Shown here: positions 7,888 to 16,097 of the stretch, piece by piece
Position numbering within the stretch: position 1 is the stretch's first letter
Layout: every line of letters starts with the position of its first letter
NCBI GenBank assembly: GCA_030151255.1
Contig: JASLED010000021.1
Location: forward strand, 1 to 33,995
DNA: 33,995 nucleotides
Source: Flavobacterium sp.
Lineage (GTDB): Bacteria; Bacteroidota; Bacteroidia; Flavobacteriales; Flavobacteriaceae
Direction of reading: 5' to 3'
Made by a program: the position numbers and the translations under genes
The notes under the pieces: generated by a model
Told to the model about the DNA's origin: nothing
Databases searched by the model: none
Seen by the model: only the letters and a program-made list of their open reading frames with translations

Positions 7888-8898
7888 ATGAAGATAATAG
7901 TTCCCATGGCTGGACGCGGTTCTCGCTTAAGACCACATACTCTTACTACACCAAAACCTTTAATTCCAATTGCAGGAAAACCAATCGTACATCGTTTAGT
8001 AGAAGACATTGCTAAAGTATTGAACGACAAAATTGATGAAATTGCTTTTATCATTCACGAAAGTTTTGGCAAGCAAACGGAAAAAGATCTTATTGCAATT
8101 GCAGAAAAATTAGGTGCAAAAGGTACTATTTGCTATCAGAATGAAGCATTGGGTACAGCGCATGCTATTTTATGTGCAAAAGAAAGCATGCAAGGACCAA
8201 TTGTTGTGGCCTATGCAGATACTTTATTTAGAGCAGACTTTAACCTAAACAAAAATGCAGATAGCGTAATTTGGGTAAAACAAGTTGCAGATCCAAGTGC
8301 ATTTGGAGTAGTTCAGCTAAACGATGCCAATCAAATTGTTGATTTTGTAGAAAAACCAAAAGAATTTATTTCTGATTTAGCAATTATTGGTATTTACTAC
8401 TTCAAAAGCGGAGAAACACTTCGTGCTGAATTAGAATATTTATTGGATAATAATATTATTAAAGGAGGCGAATATCAATTAACTGATGCTTTAGAAAACA
8501 TGAAGCAAAAAGGAATGTTATTCGTTCCTGGACAAGTTGATGAATGGATGGATTGCGGAAACAAAGACGTAACAGTTGATACCAACAACAGAATGTTAGA
8601 GTTTTTAGAAGCAGACAATGAAAACTATATTTCTTCTTCCATCACAATAGAAAATAGCACAATTATTCCTCCTTGTTACATTGGCGATAATGTTGTATTG
8701 AAAAACGCTACAATTGGCCCAAATGTTTCGCTAGGAAATAATTCTGTTGTAGAAAACGCTACAATAAAAAACAGTTTAATACAAACTAACGCAGAAATTA
8801 AAAATGCTCATTTAGACAACGCAATGATTGGTAATCATGCTGTTTACAATGGAAAACATACAAATATTAGTATTGGAGATTATTCAGTATTAAACTAA
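7888..8898 (+). CDS. sugar-phosphate nucleotidyltransferase with left-handed beta-helix tail
   Basis: 336 aa. The N-terminal Rossmann-like NTP-transferase domain begins IVPMAGRGSRLRPHT ... PKPLIPIAGKPIV (the pyrophosphorylase signature G-x-G-(S/T)-R ... K), then YADTLFRAD (metal-binding Asp) and FVEKPKEF. From about residue 245 the sequence turns into hexapeptide repeats (STIIPPCYIGDNVVLKNATI and on), a left-handed beta-helix like GlmU or GDP-mannose pyrophosphorylases. It should make a nucleotide sugar from a sugar 1-phosphate and NTP for cell-wall or surface polysaccharide. The exact sugar cannot be told. The C-terminal helix lacks clear acetyltransferase residues. Confidence 0.85.
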   Translation: MKIIVPMAGRGSRLRPHTLTTPKPLIPIAGKPIVHRLVEDIAKVLNDKIDEIAFIIHESFGKQTEKDLIAIAEKLGAKGTICYQNEALGTAHAILCAKESMQGPIVVAYADTLFRADFNLNKNADSVIWVKQVADPSAFGVVQLNDANQIVDFVEKPKEFISDLAIIGIYYFKSGETLRAELEYLLDNNIIKGGEYQLTDALENMKQKGMLFVPGQVDEWMDCGNKDVTVDTNNRMLEFLEADNENYISSSITIENSTIIPPCYIGDNVVLKNATIGPNVSLGNNSVVENATIKNSLIQTNAEIKNAHLDNAMIGNHAVYNGKHTNISIGDYSVLN

Positions 8899-8904
8899 AA
8901 ACTT

Positions 8905-8940
8905 AAATCCGTTTTAAAATTTATTAAAACGGATTTTTTT
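8905..8940 (+). terminator. intrinsic terminator after the nucleotidyltransferase gene
   Basis: AAATCCGTTTTA (8905-8916) pairs with TAAAACGGATTT (8925-8936), followed by a T-run. Confidence 0.9.
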
Positions 8941-8976
8941 TATCTATATTCGATTCTACAAATTGCAAAAAAAGAC

Positions 8977-9750
8977 ATGAAAAAGCTATTATATCTATTT
9001 ATTGGATGCTTATTATTAGTAAGTTGTAAGAAAGGAAAAGGAGGATTATTTATGAATGAATCTGATGCAAACCAAACAAAAACTGCATTAATAATTCTGA
9101 ATAATCACGCCAAAAATGCACAAGTATTTTCTACCATATCTATCAAAGGAACGGTAAATTATAATTCAGAAAAAACCGATCAGCGTGCAGGTATCGATAT
9201 CATGATCGAAAAAGACAAGCAGATCTATATTAATGTTCGATATATAGGTATATCTGTTGCAAAAGCACTTATCACTCCAGAAGAAGTAAAATATTACGAA
9301 AAATTAAATAGCAATTATTTTGAAGGAGATTATAGTTTAATTAATAATCTTTTAGGCACAGAAGTAGATTTTAATCGTTTGCAAAACATTTTATTAGGAC
9401 AATTGCTTGATAGTAAAAACGATAAAACAATGATTGCCACAATTGAAGATGGCATGCACAAACTAACGCCAATAGAAAAAAATGAAATAGAATCTGTTTA
9501 TTTCTTTGAAGATAAAAATGCTCTTTTAAAGAAAGAAGCAATTACAGATTATTTTACAGATCGCAGTCTAACAATATCTTATCCTAATTACCAAAAAATC
9601 CATAATTTTGTAATTCCTACAGAAATTAATATTGAAGCCAAACAAGAAAAAGTCATAAATTTGAATATTATTTATGATAAAGTTTCTTTTAACGACAATT
9701 TACCCATAAACTACAAAGTTCCAAATGGTTATAAGAAAATAAATCTGTAA
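8977..9750 (+). CDS. DUF4292 lipoprotein
   Basis: 257 aa. A lipoprotein signal ends LLLVSC (Cys17), followed by KKGKGG. The body is beta-rich without membrane helices (SIKGTVNYN, INVRYIGISVAKALITPEEVKYYEKL, YFEGDYSLINNLLG), the pattern of the LolA-like DUF4292 family found in Bacteroidota directly upstream of EnvC. A role in lipoprotein or outer-membrane handling is an inference from fold and neighbour only. A near-consensus -7 box TATATTCG lies at 8945-8952. envC starts 38 nt downstream and is likely co-transcribed. Confidence 0.8.
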   Translation: MKKLLYLFIGCLLLVSCKKGKGGLFMNESDANQTKTALIILNNHAKNAQVFSTISIKGTVNYNSEKTDQRAGIDIMIEKDKQIYINVRYIGISVAKALITPEEVKYYEKLNSNYFEGDYSLINNLLGTEVDFNRLQNILLGQLLDSKNDKTMIATIEDGMHKLTPIEKNEIESVYFFEDKNALLKKEAITDYFTDRSLTISYPNYQKIHNFVIPTEINIEAKQEKVINLNIIYDKVSFNDNLPINYKVPNGYKKINL

Positions 9751-9788
9751 GTAAAACACATTAATTTAGTACGAAGGAATAAGTAATT

Positions 9789-11096
9789 ATGAGAAAAACA
9801 TATTGGTCTATATTTTTTGCTTTAACATTGTTGCCAGCTTTTGCTCAACAAAAAGAAACCCAAGAGCAATTGGAAAAGAGAAAGCAACAAATACTAACAG
9901 AAATTAGATCGGTTCAACAATTACTTCGAACTGAACAAACGAAAGAACGTAATATCTTATCTGAAATAACCGAAATTAACCGAAAAGTTAGTTTAAATCG
10001 TCAATTAATAGAAAACGTTCGCTCTCAAATTAGTATTACCAATAGCAATATATCTAAAAATCAAAAAGAAGTAGATCAGATTTCGAAAGAACTAAATCAA
10101 CTAAAACAAGATTATGCAGAAACTATTGTAAAAGCATACCAAAGCAGATCCAACCAAAGTAAAATGATGTTTATTCTTTCTTCTGAAAACTTCTTTCAGG
10201 CTTACAAAAGAGTACAATATCTAAAACAATATGCTGATTTTAGAAAACAACAAGGAGAAGAATTAAAAGAAAAAACAATTCTTCTAAACGAAGCTTTGGC
10301 TAAATTAGAAGTTGAAAAAGAAAAACAACGAAAATTATTGGCCGAACAGCAAACGAACGAAAAAAACCTACAAGCCGACTTGATAGAGCAAAACAACTTA
10401 GTAGCGTTGGTAAAAAAAGATCAAAAAAAATACAACGATCAAATTCATAAAAAACAAGCCGAAACAAAAGCTATCGATAAGAAGATACAACAATTGATTC
10501 GCGAAGCAATTGCCGAAGCAAACAGAAAAGCACGCGAGGCAAAAGAAGCGGCTGCAAGAGCTGCTGCTGCAAAAGGAGGAACAACAACAACAACAACAAC
10601 AACAAAAGAAAAAACACCTACTGTTAAAACACCTAAAGAAGCTGCTACTTTTGAATTAACACCAGAAGGAAAATTAGTAGCTGATAATTTTAAAGCCAAT
10701 AAAGGAAAATTACCTTGGCCTGTAGAAAAAGGATATGTATCATTGCCTTATGGCGATCAGCCACACCCAATACAAACACAACTTACAATTCACAACAGTG
10801 GAATAGAAATTACAACCGAAGGAAGCTCTAAAGCACGCGCTATATTTCAGGGAGAAGTTTTACAAGTGCAAGTTTTATCGGGCGGCAATAAAGCTGTTCT
10901 AATTCAACATGGAGATTATATTACGGTATATCAAAATCTAAAAGATGTAACCGTAAAAACAGGTGATAAAGTAAGTCTTAAGCAAACCATTGGAACTATC
11001 AACACAAATAGCATGGGTAAAACGGTTTTAAAATTCTTATTATCGCACAATTCTAATATTGATAATCCATCAATTTGGTTAAGTAGAAACAACTAA
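9789..11096 (+). CDS. envC: murein hydrolase activator EnvC family protein (degenerate M23/LytM)
   Basis: 435 aa. A signal peptide of 19 residues ends PAFA. Residues about 20-260 are a continuous coiled coil, followed by a Lys/Ala-rich linker and eight threonines in a row (residues about 265-272, encoded by (ACA)8 at 10581-10604). Residues about 305-430 are a LytM domain (LPWPVEKGYVSLPYG ... TIHNSGIEI ... LIQHGDYITVYQNL). The zinc sites are degenerate: the H-x-G-(I/V)-D motif reads HNSGIEI and the final HxH region reads VLKFLLSHN. That is the hallmark of EnvC activators, which switch on amidases at the septum rather than cut peptidoglycan themselves. Periplasmic, cell-division role by family. 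Confidence 0.88.
   Translation: MRKTYWSIFFALTLLPAFAQQKETQEQLEKRKQQILTEIRSVQQLLRTEQTKERNILSEITEINRKVSLNRQLIENVRSQISITNSNISKNQKEVDQISKELNQLKQDYAETIVKAYQSRSNQSKMMFILSSENFFQAYKRVQYLKQYADFRKQQGEELKEKTILLNEALAKLEVEKEKQRKLLAEQQTNEKNLQADLIEQNNLVALVKKDQKKYNDQIHKKQAETKAIDKKIQQLIREAIAEANRKAREAKEAAARAAAAKGGTTTTTTTTKEKTPTVKTPKEAATFELTPEGKLVADNFKANKGKLPWPVEKGYVSLPYGDQPHPIQTQLTIHNSGIEITTEGSSKARAIFQGEVLQVQVLSGGNKAVLIQHGDYITVYQNLKDVTVKTGDKVSLKQTIGTINTNSMGKTVLKFLLSHNSNIDNPSIWLSRNN
10581..10604 (+). repeat. (ACA)8 trinucleotide microsatellite inside envC
   Basis: Eight perfect ACA units encode eight threonines in the linker between coiled coil and LytM domain. Changes in unit number would stay in frame. Confidence 0.95.
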
Positions 11097-11108
11097 GCAT
11101 AAATTACT

Positions 11109-11630
11109 ATGAGTAATCCTACAGCATTCAATCTATTAAAATGGATTGAAGAGAACAAGCATTTATTACAACCACCAGTTGCCAACAAAAACATTTATGT
11201 AGATTCTAAAGATTACATTGTAATGGTAGTTGGCGGACCAAACTCGCGCAAAGATTTTCATTATAACGAAAACGAAGAATTTTTCTTTCAATTGGAGGGA
11301 ACAATACATATAGATATTCAAGAAAACAATCAACGAAAAAGAATAACATTAAATGCAGGAGATATTTACTTATTACCTGCCAAAACACCACATTTACCAA
11401 TTAGAACAAAGGATTCTATAGGATTGGTGGTAGAAACCAAAAGAAAAGACTTAAATGCAAAAGATGGTTTACTTTGGTTTTGCGAAAACTGTAACAACAA
11501 ATTACATGAAGTATATTTTCCATTGAATAATATTGAAACCGATTTTTTAATGCATTTTCAACATTTTTACAATTCTCAAGAACTTAAAACATGTAGTAAA
11601 TGTAATCACACAATGGAACCTCCAAAATAA
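11109..11630 (+). CDS. nbaC: 3-hydroxyanthranilate 3,4-dioxygenase
   Basis: 173 aa, a cupin-fold, Fe(II)-dependent ring-cleaving dioxygenase. It converts 3-hydroxyanthranilate to 2-amino-3-carboxymuconate semialdehyde in the kynurenine pathway toward quinolinate/NAD or tryptophan breakdown. Iron ligands H51, E57 and H95 (DFHYNENEEFFFQLEG ... KTPHLP) and substrate-binding R47 and R99 sit at the same positions as in the Ralstonia enzyme. The C-terminal rubredoxin-like iron site of bacterial enzymes is present as FCENC and TCSKC. It begins 12 nt after envC, so it may be read from the same transcript. Other kynurenine-pathway genes are not in this window. Confidence 0.93.
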   Translation: MSNPTAFNLLKWIEENKHLLQPPVANKNIYVDSKDYIVMVVGGPNSRKDFHYNENEEFFFQLEGTIHIDIQENNQRKRITLNAGDIYLLPAKTPHLPIRTKDSIGLVVETKRKDLNAKDGLLWFCENCNNKLHEVYFPLNNIETDFLMHFQHFYNSQELKTCSKCNHTMEPPK

Positions 11631-11657
11631 AAGTCATCTTATTCAGATGACTTTTTT
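11631..11657. terminator. bidirectional terminator between nbaC and the FUSC gene
   Basis: AAGTCATCT (11631-11639) pairs with AGATGACTT (11645-11653), with A- and T-runs on both sides. Confidence 0.9.
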
Positions 11658-11658
11658 A

Positions 11659-12759
11659 TTAATTTTTACGTTTAACATATACTATTGTTTTTCGTATTTG
11701 ATCTCTTGTTTGTGTTCTAAGATATTGATGATGTAGAAACCACCCTCCCACTGCTCCTATCAAACTTCCTATAATAATATCAAGCAATCTACTCTGAATC
11801 AAAACATTTGGTGTATGAATCAAAGTTCCTCCAGCTTCTGCAAGCAAAACAGTTAACGCAGTAATAAAAATAACCGCTATTGCATAATTTCTTGTAATAA
11901 ATAGCTCTATTACAAATTGTAAAATCATAATGCAGATACACAAATACAAGGCATCTTGCGAAATAGAAATTAATATCCAACACAGCGCCATGCCAATAAA
12001 TGTACCTGCTATTCGATGTAATGCTCTTTGCCACACATGATAAACAGTAATTCCTTGTAAAATAGCCAAACAAGAAATAGGAATCCAATATGGATTATTG
12101 AAATGTAATGCGTTTCCAACAACATTGGCAATAAACATAAAAAAACCTACAATTAGCGCTCGTACCAAATAATCTATCTTCTTTTTTTTGGGCACTTTAT
12201 CAAAAGTTATTGGAATAGTATGCTTATTATATTTATCACCAACTATAAAACAATAAATCAGAGCCAATGTACAGGCAAATATTGTTCCTAATGCAAAATA
12301 ACCAATTCTTGTAGGAATTGTTGCTGCATCAAATGGTATATTTATCATCATAGCATTAATCATAATGAAGAAGAAACTACCTGGTGGAGCCATCCTAAAA
12401 AACAACGATAGCCAATAAACAGCAACAACAACAAATCCGAATACAACAGACGAAACAATATAATTGAAACTAAAAATAATACCGATAGAAAACGAAATCA
12501 TAAATCCAAATGAACATACTAACATCATAATCATACGTTGAGCTGTAGGCAAATTGGTAGGTAAATAAAGAATTACCAATCCTGCTAAACAACTCAGTAA
12601 ACCTGCTGATAAATTATTCAAAAAATACCCTATCAACAAAGGTACACCTGTAGCCAACATAGCTAAAACAGGTATATGCCATAACCGATCTGTTTTCTTT
12701 AATTTGAACAATCCTCTTGATTCGTCTTTCAGAAAACTAATAAATACTTGTTTACTCAT
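11659..12759 (-). CDS. FUSC-family membrane transporter (YccS/aromatic acid exporter type)
   Basis: 366 aa from the ATG at 12759; a GTG at 12780 would add seven residues. Two blocks of about five transmembrane helices (about 25-160 and 205-340) are separated by a charged loop (KVPKKKKIDY). The second block has the FUSC signature: NPYWIPISCLAILQG, HRIAGTFIGMALCW and the LLDIIIGSLIGAVGGW stretch. The family includes fusaric acid and hydroxybenzoate efflux proteins. The neighbouring 3-hydroxyanthranilate dioxygenase makes export of aromatic acids tempting, but this is inference. A perfect -7 box lies upstream at 12841-12848. Confidence 0.8.
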   Translation of the reverse strand: MSKQVFISFLKDESRGLFKLKKTDRLWHIPVLAMLATGVPLLIGYFLNNLSAGLLSCLAGLVILYLPTNLPTAQRMIMMLVCSFGFMISFSIGIIFSFNYIVSSVVFGFVVVAVYWLSLFFRMAPPGSFFFIMINAMMINIPFDAATIPTRIGYFALGTIFACTLALIYCFIVGDKYNKHTIPITFDKVPKKKKIDYLVRALIVGFFMFIANVVGNALHFNNPYWIPISCLAILQGITVYHVWQRALHRIAGTFIGMALCWILISISQDALYLCICIMILQFVIELFITRNYAIAVIFITALTVLLAEAGGTLIHTPNVLIQSRLLDIIIGSLIGAVGGWFLHHQYLRTQTRDQIRKTIVYVKRKN

Positions 12760-12840
12760 TTTAAGACTTTTGTATACCACGCTATTGAAGATGATTAGCG
12801 CTTTTTGAAATTATTTACACAAAATAATTCATTCTAACCA

Positions 12841-12848
12841 CAAAGATA
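12841..12848 (-). promoter_or_regulatory. -7 promoter box for the FUSC gene
   Basis: Minus strand reads TATCTTTG. The leader to the ATG at 12759 would be about 75 nt. Confidence 0.55.
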
Positions 12849-13001
12849 CAACATCTAAAGAGTAATGAATTTTAAAGAAGTGTGAAAGTATCTTACCTTT
12901 TAGAATGATAACAAAAACATTACTCCACTATCCTATTCTACACCTTAAAATATTTTTATATCTTAGCCATGAACTATCATATAAACTATAAAACTATAAA
13001 A

Positions 13002-14549
13002 ATGGCAACAACAAATGACCAATTTGGAATTTTGGATGCAATGAAGCATTTAGGACTTGAAGAAGTAAATAATGGAACTTCTACTGGCTTAAATTCTTTT
13101 TCTAATGGACGAATCATCGAATCATACTCACCTGTAAACGGAGAATTAATTGGAAAAGTAAAAGCTTCAACTGCAGAAGATTATGAAAAAGTAATGCAAA
13201 CTGCACAAGAAGCATATAAATCATGGAGAATGGTTCCTGCTCCAAAAAGAGGAGAAATTGTTCGCCAAATGGGAGAAGAATTACGTAAAAACAAAGAACA
13301 TTTAGGTAAACTTGTTTCTTACGAAATGGGAAAAAGCCTTCAAGAAGGATTAGGTGAAGTACAAGAAATGATTGATATCTGTGATTTTGCTGTTGGACTT
13401 TCTCGTCAACTTTATGGATTAACAATGCATTCCGAAAGACCAATGCACAGAATGTATGAGCAATGGCACCCAATCGGAATTGTAGGAGTAATTTCTGCTT
13501 TTAACTTCCCAGTGGCTGTTTGGAGTTGGAATACAATGATTGCTTGGGTTTGTGGAGATGTTTGTGTTTGGAAACCAAGTTCAAAAACACCACTTTGTGC
13601 AATTGCTTGTCAAAATATTATTTCAAAAGTACTTAAAGCAAATAATATCCAAGAAGGGATATCTAACTTAGTAATAGGAAACGAATGTGGAGATTTAATT
13701 AATAATGACCACAGAATTCCGTTGGTATCATTTACAGGATCAACTCGTATTGGCCGTCACGTATCAAAAACAGTTGCTGAGCGTTTTGGAAATACAATTT
13801 TAGAATTAGGAGGAAACAACGCAATTATCGTTTCTGAACATGCTGACATCAATATGGTATTAGTTGGAGCTGTATTTGGAGCTGTAGGAACTGCAGGACA
13901 ACGTTGTACTTCAACTCGTCGTTTGATTATTCATGAAAGTATTTACGATAAAACAATCCAAGTATTACAAAATGCTTATGGTCAATTACAAATCGGTAAT
14001 CCATTAGACGCTTCTAATCACGTAGGTCCGCTTATCGATAAAGGTGCTGTTCAAGATTATTTAAATGCAATTGAAAAAGCAAAAACTGAAGGAGGCAAAA
14101 TTATTGTTGAAGGAGGCGTACTTGAAGGCGAAGGATATGAAAGTGGATGTTATGTAAAACCTTGTATTATTGAGGCAGAAAATCATTTCGAAATTGTGCA
14201 AGCTGAAACATTTGCTCCTATTTTATATGTAATGAAATACAACACAATTCAAGAAGCTATTGATATGCAAAATGGTGTTCCACAAGGATTATCATCTTCT
14301 ATCTTTACCAACAATATGCGCGAAATGGAATTATTCCTTTCTCAAGCAGGTTCTGACTGTGGAATTGCCAACGTAAATATTGGTACATCTGGAGCTGAAA
14401 TTGGCGGAGCTTTTGGTGGAGAAAAAGAAACAGGCGGAGGACGTGAGTCTGGATCTGATGCATGGAAAGCATATATGAGAAGACAAACCAATACAATCAA
14501 TTATGGTACTGAGCTTCCATTAGCTCAAGGTATTAAATTTGATTTTTAA
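13002..14549 (+). CDS. ALDH7-type aldehyde dehydrogenase (L-aminoadipate/piperideine-6-carboxylate semialdehyde dehydrogenase-like)
   Basis: 515 aa NAD(P)-dependent aldehyde dehydrogenase. Catalytic C302 (GQRCTSTRR) and general base E268 (ILELGGNN) fall at standard ALDH numbering when the start is 13002. Also seen: SAFNFPVAVWSWN, SFTGSTRIGR and C-terminal FGGEKETGGGRESGSD. The last motif and GQRCTSTRR are typical of the antiquitin (ALDH7) branch, which oxidises alpha-aminoadipate semialdehyde in lysine breakdown. An upstream in-frame ATG at 12969 is less likely, because a near-consensus -7 box TATCTTAG at 12959-12966 would start RNA downstream of it. Monocistronic. Confidence 0.9.
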   Translation: MATTNDQFGILDAMKHLGLEEVNNGTSTGLNSFSNGRIIESYSPVNGELIGKVKASTAEDYEKVMQTAQEAYKSWRMVPAPKRGEIVRQMGEELRKNKEHLGKLVSYEMGKSLQEGLGEVQEMIDICDFAVGLSRQLYGLTMHSERPMHRMYEQWHPIGIVGVISAFNFPVAVWSWNTMIAWVCGDVCVWKPSSKTPLCAIACQNIISKVLKANNIQEGISNLVIGNECGDLINNDHRIPLVSFTGSTRIGRHVSKTVAERFGNTILELGGNNAIIVSEHADINMVLVGAVFGAVGTAGQRCTSTRRLIIHESIYDKTIQVLQNAYGQLQIGNPLDASNHVGPLIDKGAVQDYLNAIEKAKTEGGKIIVEGGVLEGEGYESGCYVKPCIIEAENHFEIVQAETFAPILYVMKYNTIQEAIDMQNGVPQGLSSSIFTNNMREMELFLSQAGSDCGIANVNIGTSGAEIGGAFGGEKETGGGRESGSDAWKAYMRRQTNTINYGTELPLAQGIKFDF

Positions 14550-14553
14550 TCAT

Positions 14554-14588
14554 AAAAAAATCGGCTAATTTCTTAGCCGATTTTTTTT
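14554..14588. terminator. bidirectional terminator after the aldehyde dehydrogenase gene
   Basis: TCGGCTAA (14561-14568) pairs with TTAGCCGA (14573-14580), with A-run 14554-14560 and T-run 14581-14588. It serves both convergent genes. Confidence 0.92.
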
Positions 14589-14596
14589 ATATTTTA

Positions 14597-15151
14597 TTAG
14601 AAACGGTATCCAATATTTATTCCTGCATTAAATTCAATTGTAGCAAAACGATCATTCACTTCTCCACTAAAATTTCTTGCTATGTTAGCAAATGGCTCAA
14701 TGGCAAAAGAATCTCCCATAATCCATTTATATCCTCCTCCAAAACCAACAATAAAGCTATTCATGTTTGTTTTTACAGTAACGTCAATATCTTCAAAAGT
14801 TTTATCTTCTTTAAAGTTTCCAAATCTGTATTTTAAGAATGGCATCATATTAAAACCACTTCCATTAGAATCATTTTCATCTCCAAAGTAATATCTGTAA
14901 TTTAAAGCAATACTATTTGTATTGAATTTACCGTGTCTTGAACTTTGTCCTAAATGAGAATAAGAAAAACGGTCATTAATATTTAAATCAACTCCAATCG
15001 ATTGATTATGATCAATAAAATGTTCATAACCTAACTCTGCTGATGCAATTAAAATTGTATTTAAAATATTGATTTTAACTTCATTTACAGCCTGCGCTTT
15101 TGCCCCAAAGATTCCTCCGATTAAGAAAACACTTGCAATTAATTTTTTCAT
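14597..15151 (-). CDS. small outer-membrane beta-barrel protein
   Basis: 184 aa. A signal peptide ends GAKA (about residue 19). The rest alternates polar and hydrophobic residues in about eight predicted strands (LIASAELGYEHF, SIALNYRYYFG, FIVGFGGGYKWIMG, FNAGINIGYRF) and ends in phenylalanine, as expected for BAM-inserted barrels. It resembles OmpW/OmpX-size porin-like proteins of Bacteroidota (DUF3575-like). The function is unknown. It has its own promoter at 15170-15177 and a terminator at its 3' end. Confidence 0.8.
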   Translation of the reverse strand: MKKLIASVFLIGGIFGAKAQAVNEVKINILNTILIASAELGYEHFIDHNQSIGVDLNINDRFSYSHLGQSSRHGKFNTNSIALNYRYYFGDENDSNGSGFNMMPFLKYRFGNFKEDKTFEDIDVTVKTNMNSFIVGFGGGYKWIMGDSFAIEPFANIARNFSGEVNDRFATIEFNAGINIGYRF

Positions 15152-15169
15152 ATGTTAATTATTTTAAGG

Positions 15170-15177
15170 CAAAGATA
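15170..15177 (-). promoter_or_regulatory. -7 promoter box for the beta-barrel gene
   Basis: Minus strand reads TATCTTTG, 18 nt upstream of the ATG. Confidence 0.6.
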
Positions 15178-15368
15178 TAATATTTTATAATTATTTTACG
15201 TACAGTTTAATTTCCATAACAGGTGAAAGAACAAATAATTAAATCGATTCTCAGTTTTTTATTGATATTTAACTAATTATGTATAGTTTTATTGTGATTA
15301 TATTTCTTCTTTCTAATTATTTCAAACAAAATTACCCACTGATTATCAGCTAATTGAGCGTATTCACT

Positions 15369-16097
15369 TTAATTTCTTCCTTTTTCCGTTGAATACAGTT
15401 CATATACTTTATCACTTTGCCAAAACTCCTTAGTATCAATATCTAAAGCACTAATTTTTCCTAAAAAAGCTGCACCTGTATCAATATTCCATACGTTGGC
15501 AAAATTGACTGGAATATCAAATTCAAAATGAGTTACAGGTGTATGTCCAATATAAATTTCTTTGTAAAGCTTAAATCGCCTAGGATACAAATTACTTGTG
15601 TTTTCTAACGTTGGATTAATTGCCATTGCTGTTTCCCACAAGGTTCTATCCCAATACAAATATTCTTCAAAAAACTCTGCATCAACTCCTCTCGGATTTG
15701 TAAATCCTGCGTGAACAAATAATCTGTTTTTATCATCAATATAATATGGTTTTAAACGCTCAAAAAATGCCAAATGTTGGGCTATTTTTTCCTCCGAAAG
15801 ATTGCTATATGCCTTTACAGAAGCATCTCCTCCATTTTTAAACCATATTTTATTTTCTTCTCTAGTGTATATCCATTTTGTTAATAATGTTTCGTGATTT
15901 CCTCTCAAAAAAATGCATTGATGTGTTTGTTCTAAATCCAACAAAAAATCAATTACTTTATGTGGTTCACTCCATCCGTCTACATAATCGCCTAAAAAAA
16001 TCAACTTATCATTTGTGGTTACTTTCGCACGATCTAGAAGCTGCAAAAGCGCATTGTATCCACCGTGAATATCACCTATTACTATTATTCTACTCAT
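15369..16097 (-). CDS. PPP-family metallophosphoesterase (serine/threonine-phosphatase or ApaH-like)
   Basis: 242 aa. The metal-binding motifs of the calcineurin-like PPP branch are in order: GDIHG (8-12), GDYVDG (36-41), RGNHE (65-69), VHAG (128-131) and YIGHTPV (about 206). It could dephosphorylate proteins or cut diadenosine tetraphosphate; the sequence does not decide. Its ATG overlaps the end of the upstream AlbA_2 gene by 8 nt (stop TAG at 16090-16092), so translation is coupled and the two products probably act together. No terminator was found downstream. Confidence 0.88.
   Translation of the reverse strand: MSRIIVIGDIHGGYNALLQLLDRAKVTTNDKLIFLGDYVDGWSEPHKVIDFLLDLEQTHQCIFLRGNHETLLTKWIYTREENKIWFKNGGDASVKAYSNLSEEKIAQHLAFFERLKPYYIDDKNRLFVHAGFTNPRGVDAEFFEEYLYWDRTLWETAMAINPTLENTSNLYPRRFKLYKEIYIGHTPVTHFEFDIPVNFANVWNIDTGAAFLGKISALDIDTKEFWQSDKVYELYSTEKGRN

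Noticed and set aside
13114..13473. 119-aa frame on the minus strand
   Set aside because: Antisense to the aldehyde dehydrogenase, which is well supported.
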